A DNA stretch of 64,000 bases. Origin: Apilactobacillus waqarii (GTDB lineage Bacteria > Bacillota > Bacilli > Lactobacillales > Lactobacillaceae). Position numbers and translations under genes: made by a program. The stretch covers positions 209,392 through 273,391 of the forward strand of contig NZ_JAHQYH010000001.1 in NCBI RefSeq assembly GCF_019061205.1, in the 5' to 3' direction. Every line of letters begins with the position of its first letter. Position 1 is the stretch's first letter. This document shows positions 62,599-64,000 of this stretch, piece after piece. Below the pieces are notes generated by a model. The model was given only the letters and a program-made list of their open reading frames with translations, searched no databases and was not told the DNA's origin.

Positions 62599-62660
62599 GA
62601 TTCCCCCTATTAATTTGGTTACAAGGCATCTTCACTATCAAGGTGAATCCTATCGGGAAT
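62599..62660 (-). promoter_or_regulatory. SMK box (SAM-III riboswitch) of metK
   Basis: The minus strand reads ATTCCCGATAGGAT, a hairpin TCAC/GTGA, then AGATGCCTTGTAACC and AGGGGGAAT. This order and wording closely match the Enterococcus SMK box. The 5' segment ATTCCC pairs with the Shine-Dalgarno region GGGGGAAT (about 62599-62607) when SAM is bound, hiding it from the ribosome. The element is compact, about 62 bases, and ends seven bases before the metK ATG. Confidence 0.93.
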
Positions 62661-62678
62661 ACGCTTATAACTCTTAAA

Positions 62679-62701
62679 ATAATATCATAACTTTAATATT
62701 T
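62679..62701 (-). promoter_or_regulatory. Promoter of metK
   Basis: TATTAT (62679-62684) is preceded by TGA, giving an extended -10. A TTTAAA hexamer 17 bases upstream is a weak -35. Confidence 0.45.
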
Positions 62702-62721
62702 TTTAAAGTAATCACAAATAC

Positions 62722-62756
62722 AAAAAAGACTACCCTCTCGGATAGTCTTTTTTTAA
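62722..62756 (-). terminator. Terminator of the rrn/tRNA operon
   Basis: On the minus strand GACTATCC pairs with GGGTAGTC (one G-U) over a four-base loop, with AAAAAA and TTTTTT flanks. It lies just after tRNA-Leu. Confidence 0.9.
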
Positions 62757-62760
62757 TTAG

Positions 62761-62844
62761 TACCGGAGGTGGGGTTCGAACCCACACGATCTTGCGATCA
62801 CTGGATTTTGAGTCCAGCGCGTCTGCCAATTCCGCCACTCCGGC
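62761..62844 (-). tRNA. tRNA-Leu(CAA)
   Basis: An 84-base tRNA with a long variable arm and the anticodon loop CTCAAAA. It is the last gene of the cluster. CCA is not encoded; the first acceptor pair is G-U. Confidence 0.95.
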
Positions 62845-62865
62845 ATAATATTAAAATGAAGCCAA

Positions 62866-62936
<71 letters not shown>

Positions 62937-62954
62937 ATTTTAGTTCGAATTCAA

Positions 62955-63026
62955 CTGGGCTAGCTGGATTCGAACCAGCGCATAATGGAGTCAAAGTCCA
63001 GTGCCTTACCACTTGGCTATAGCCCA
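62955..63026 (-). tRNA. tRNA-Gln(TTG)
   Basis: A 72-base cloverleaf with acceptor TGGGCTA/TAGCCCA, discriminator G and anticodon loop CTTTGAC. CCA is not encoded. Confidence 0.95.
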
Positions 63027-63035
63027 ATTAAAAAG

Positions 63036-63109
63036 GGCGGTAGGTGGGAATCGAACCCACGCGTGTCGGAACCACAATCCGATGTGTTAACCACTTCACC
63101 ACTACCGCC
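63036..63109 (-). tRNA. tRNA-His(GTG)
   Basis: A 74-base tRNA with the encoded extra G at position -1 facing C73. The anticodon loop is TTGTGGT. CCA is not encoded. Confidence 0.95.
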
Positions 63110-63122
63110 ATAGCAACATTAA

Positions 63123-63193
63123 CAGGGATAGCAGGAGTTGAACCCGCACCAACGGTTTTGGAGACCGTTGTACTACCATTATACTATATCCCT
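63123..63193 (-). tRNA. tRNA-Trp(CCA)
   Basis: A 71-base cloverleaf with acceptor AGGGATA/TATCCCT, discriminator G and anticodon loop CTCCAAA. It begins one base after the CCA end of tRNA-Tyr. Confidence 0.95.
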
Positions 63194-63194
63194 A

Positions 63195-63280
63195 TGGTGG
63201 AGGGGAGTGGATTCGAACCACCGAACCCGAAGGAGCGGATTTACAGTCCGCCGCGTTTAGCCAGACTTCGCTACCCCTCC
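63195..63280 (-). tRNA. tRNA-Tyr(GTA), CCA encoded
   Basis: This tRNA has a long variable arm, acceptor GGAGGGG/CCCCTCC and anticodon loop CTGTAAA. It is the only tRNA here whose 3' CCA is written in the DNA (63195-63197 as TGG on the plus strand). Confidence 0.95.
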
Positions 63281-63285
63281 ATAAA

Positions 63286-63358
63286 TGGCGCGGGACAGAA
63301 TCGAACTGCCGACACACGGAGCTTCAATCCGTTGCTCTACCAACTGAGCTACCGAGCC
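63286..63358 (-). tRNA. tRNA-Phe(GAA) with acceptor mismatch
   Basis: A 73-base cloverleaf with anticodon loop TTGAAGC. The acceptor strands are GGCTCGG and CCGCGCC, giving a T-C mismatch at pair 4:69 where related species have T-A. All other stems pair. Confidence 0.93.
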
Positions 63359-63397
63359 ATACCATTTATGTTTTGCTATAGATAAATATTCAATTAT

Positions 63398-63412
63398 GTT
63401 GTCAATGACAAC
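63398..63412 (-). repeat. Hairpin between tRNA-Asp and tRNA-Phe
   Basis: GTTGTC and GACAAC form a perfect six-pair stem with a three-base loop. The minus strand of the same spot carries TTGACA (63400-63405). It lies in the longest tRNA-tRNA spacer of the cluster (56 bases). Confidence 0.55.
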
Positions 63413-63414
63413 AA

Positions 63415-63489
63415 CGGTTCGTACGAGACTCGAACTCGTGACCTCCTGCGTGACAGGCAGGCGTCCTAAACCAACTAGACCAACGAACC
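63415..63489 (-). tRNA. tRNA-Asp(GTC)
   Basis: A 75-base cloverleaf with acceptor GGTTCGT/ACGAACC, discriminator G and anticodon loop CTGTCAC. CCA is not encoded. Confidence 0.95.
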
Positions 63490-63507
63490 AGTCCAATATA
63501 TTTGGAA

Positions 63508-63580
63508 TGGAGGATACAGGGCTCGAACCTGTGACCTCCTGCTTGTAAGGCAGATGCTCTCCCAACTGAGCTAATCCTCC
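63508..63580 (-). tRNA. tRNA-Val(TAC)
   Basis: A 73-base cloverleaf with acceptor GGAGGAT/ATCCTCC, discriminator A and anticodon loop CTTACAA. CCA is not encoded. Confidence 0.95.
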
Positions 63581-63589
63581 AAATATAAA

Positions 63590-63662
63590 TGACCCGTACG
63601 GGATTCGAACCCATGTTACTGCCGTGAAAGGGCAGTGTCTTAAACCACTTGACCAACGGGTC
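63590..63662 (-). tRNA. tRNA-Glu(TTC)
   Basis: A 73-base cloverleaf with acceptor GACCCGT/ACGGGTC, discriminator A and anticodon loop CTTTCAC. CCA is not encoded. Confidence 0.95.
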
Positions 63663-63678
63663 ATAACTATAAGGTATA

Positions 63679-63770
63679 CGGAGAGTAAGGGATTCGAACC
63701 CTTGAAACAGGCATTCACCCGTTTACATCATTTCCAATGATGCTCCTTCGGCCAACTCGGACAACTCTCC
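63679..63770 (-). tRNA. tRNA-Ser(GGA)
   Basis: A 92-base tRNA with a long variable arm, acceptor GGAGAGT/ACTCTCC, discriminator G and anticodon loop TTGGAAA. CCA is not encoded. Confidence 0.95.
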
Positions 63771-63784
63771 AAGACCAGTTATAA

Positions 63785-63857
63785 CTCCGAATGTCAGACT
63801 CGAACTGACGACAACCTGATTAACAGTCAGGTGCTCTACCAACTGAGCTAATTCGGA
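63785..63857 (-). tRNA. tRNA-Asn(GTT)
   Basis: A 73-base cloverleaf with acceptor TCCGAAT/ATTCGGA, discriminator G and anticodon loop CTGTTAA. It is the first tRNA after 5S rRNA. CCA is not encoded. Confidence 0.95.
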
Positions 63858-63862
63858 ATAAC

Positions 63863-63979
63863 GCGCGGCAACGTCCTACCCTTGCAGAGGGCGATCCCTC
63901 AACTACTATCGGCGTTTAGAAGCTTAACTTCTGTGTTCGGCATGGGAACAGGTGTATCCTTCTAGCTATCGCCACCACA
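63863..63979 (-). rRNA. rrf: 5S ribosomal RNA
   Basis: On the minus strand the sequence begins TGTGGTGGCGATAGC, contains CACCTGTTCCCATGCCGAAC and GAAGTTAAGC, and ends in GTTGCCGCGC. These are the 5S consensus blocks. It is about 117 bases long; ends may be off by one or two. The 23S gene is expected just outside the window. Confidence 0.95.
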
Positions 63980-64000
63980 CTATTTATCTGAAAGAACTTC

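Overview
The window is AT-rich chromosomal DNA from a heterotroph of the Lactobacillales, most likely the family Lactobacillaceae. The evidence is protein similarity I recognise by eye: ArlRS, PepV, an L-2-hydroxyisocaproate dehydrogenase, a D-aspartate ligase, an SMK (SAM-III) riboswitch on metK, and T-box leaders on three aminoacyl-tRNA synthetase genes. A genus such as Apilactobacillus or Fructilactobacillus is only a guess. Gene density is high. Most genes lie on the minus strand, which fits a single replichore arm with an rRNA/tRNA locus at the right end. I saw no transposase, prophage, plasmid or CRISPR signature.

Layout. 1-2.4 kb: ArlS (cut off by the window edge) and ArlR. 2.4-8.8 kb: yceD-rpmF, then the conserved yqeG-yqeH-yhbY-nadD-yqeK-rsfS-yqeM-tmcAL run (ribosome assembly, NAD synthesis, tRNA modification). 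8.9-12.5 kb: infC-rpmI-rplT behind an L20-type attenuator, and thrS behind a T-box. 12.5-19.4 kb: polA-mutM-coaE-nrdR-dnaB-dnaI (replication, repair, nucleotide control). 19.5-25.3 kb: a Bax-inhibitor-like protein, murC, sftA, ytpR and a thioredoxin. 25.4-34 kb: a small protein with no AUG start, trmB, ecsAB, hit, a YhaH-like protein, prsA and the SbcCD-like pair yhaO-yhaN. 34-40 kb: a class A PBP, T-box-argS, tRNA-Gly, a DUF2187 protein, a hydroxyacid dehydrogenase and a YisL-like membrane protein. 40-45.5 kb: a compact cell-wall module of asparagine-synthetase-like gene, murE, D-aspartate ligase and aspartate racemase. 45.7-54.7 kb: a UvrA-like ABC ATPase, an orphan small protein, a secreted S53 peptidase, mscL, a deoxynucleoside kinase, pepV, nnrD and a DUF1275 protein. 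54.7-62.6 kb: a MurJ/YtgP-type flippase, T-box-leuS, mnmM, a DHA2 efflux pump and SMK-metK. 62.7-64 kb: twelve tRNA genes and 5S rRNA, the distal end of an rrn operon.

How the genes work together. The 40-45.5 kb module is the most coherent pathway. RacD would make D-Asp, the ATP-grasp ligase would add it to the epsilon-amine of L-Lys in the stem peptide, MurE carries the L-Lys-type DDPA motif instead of the DAP-type DNPR motif, and the asparagine-synthetase-like enzyme may amidate the D-Asp. Together these predict an L-Lys-D-Asp/D-Asn cross-bridge (type A4alpha). MurC, the class A PBP and the flippase elsewhere in the window belong to the same cell-wall pathway. RNA-based control is prominent: one ribosomal-protein leader, three T-boxes and one SAM riboswitch. 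Coordinates of starts were adjusted where a Shine-Dalgarno sequence clearly favoured a downstream or non-ATG codon.
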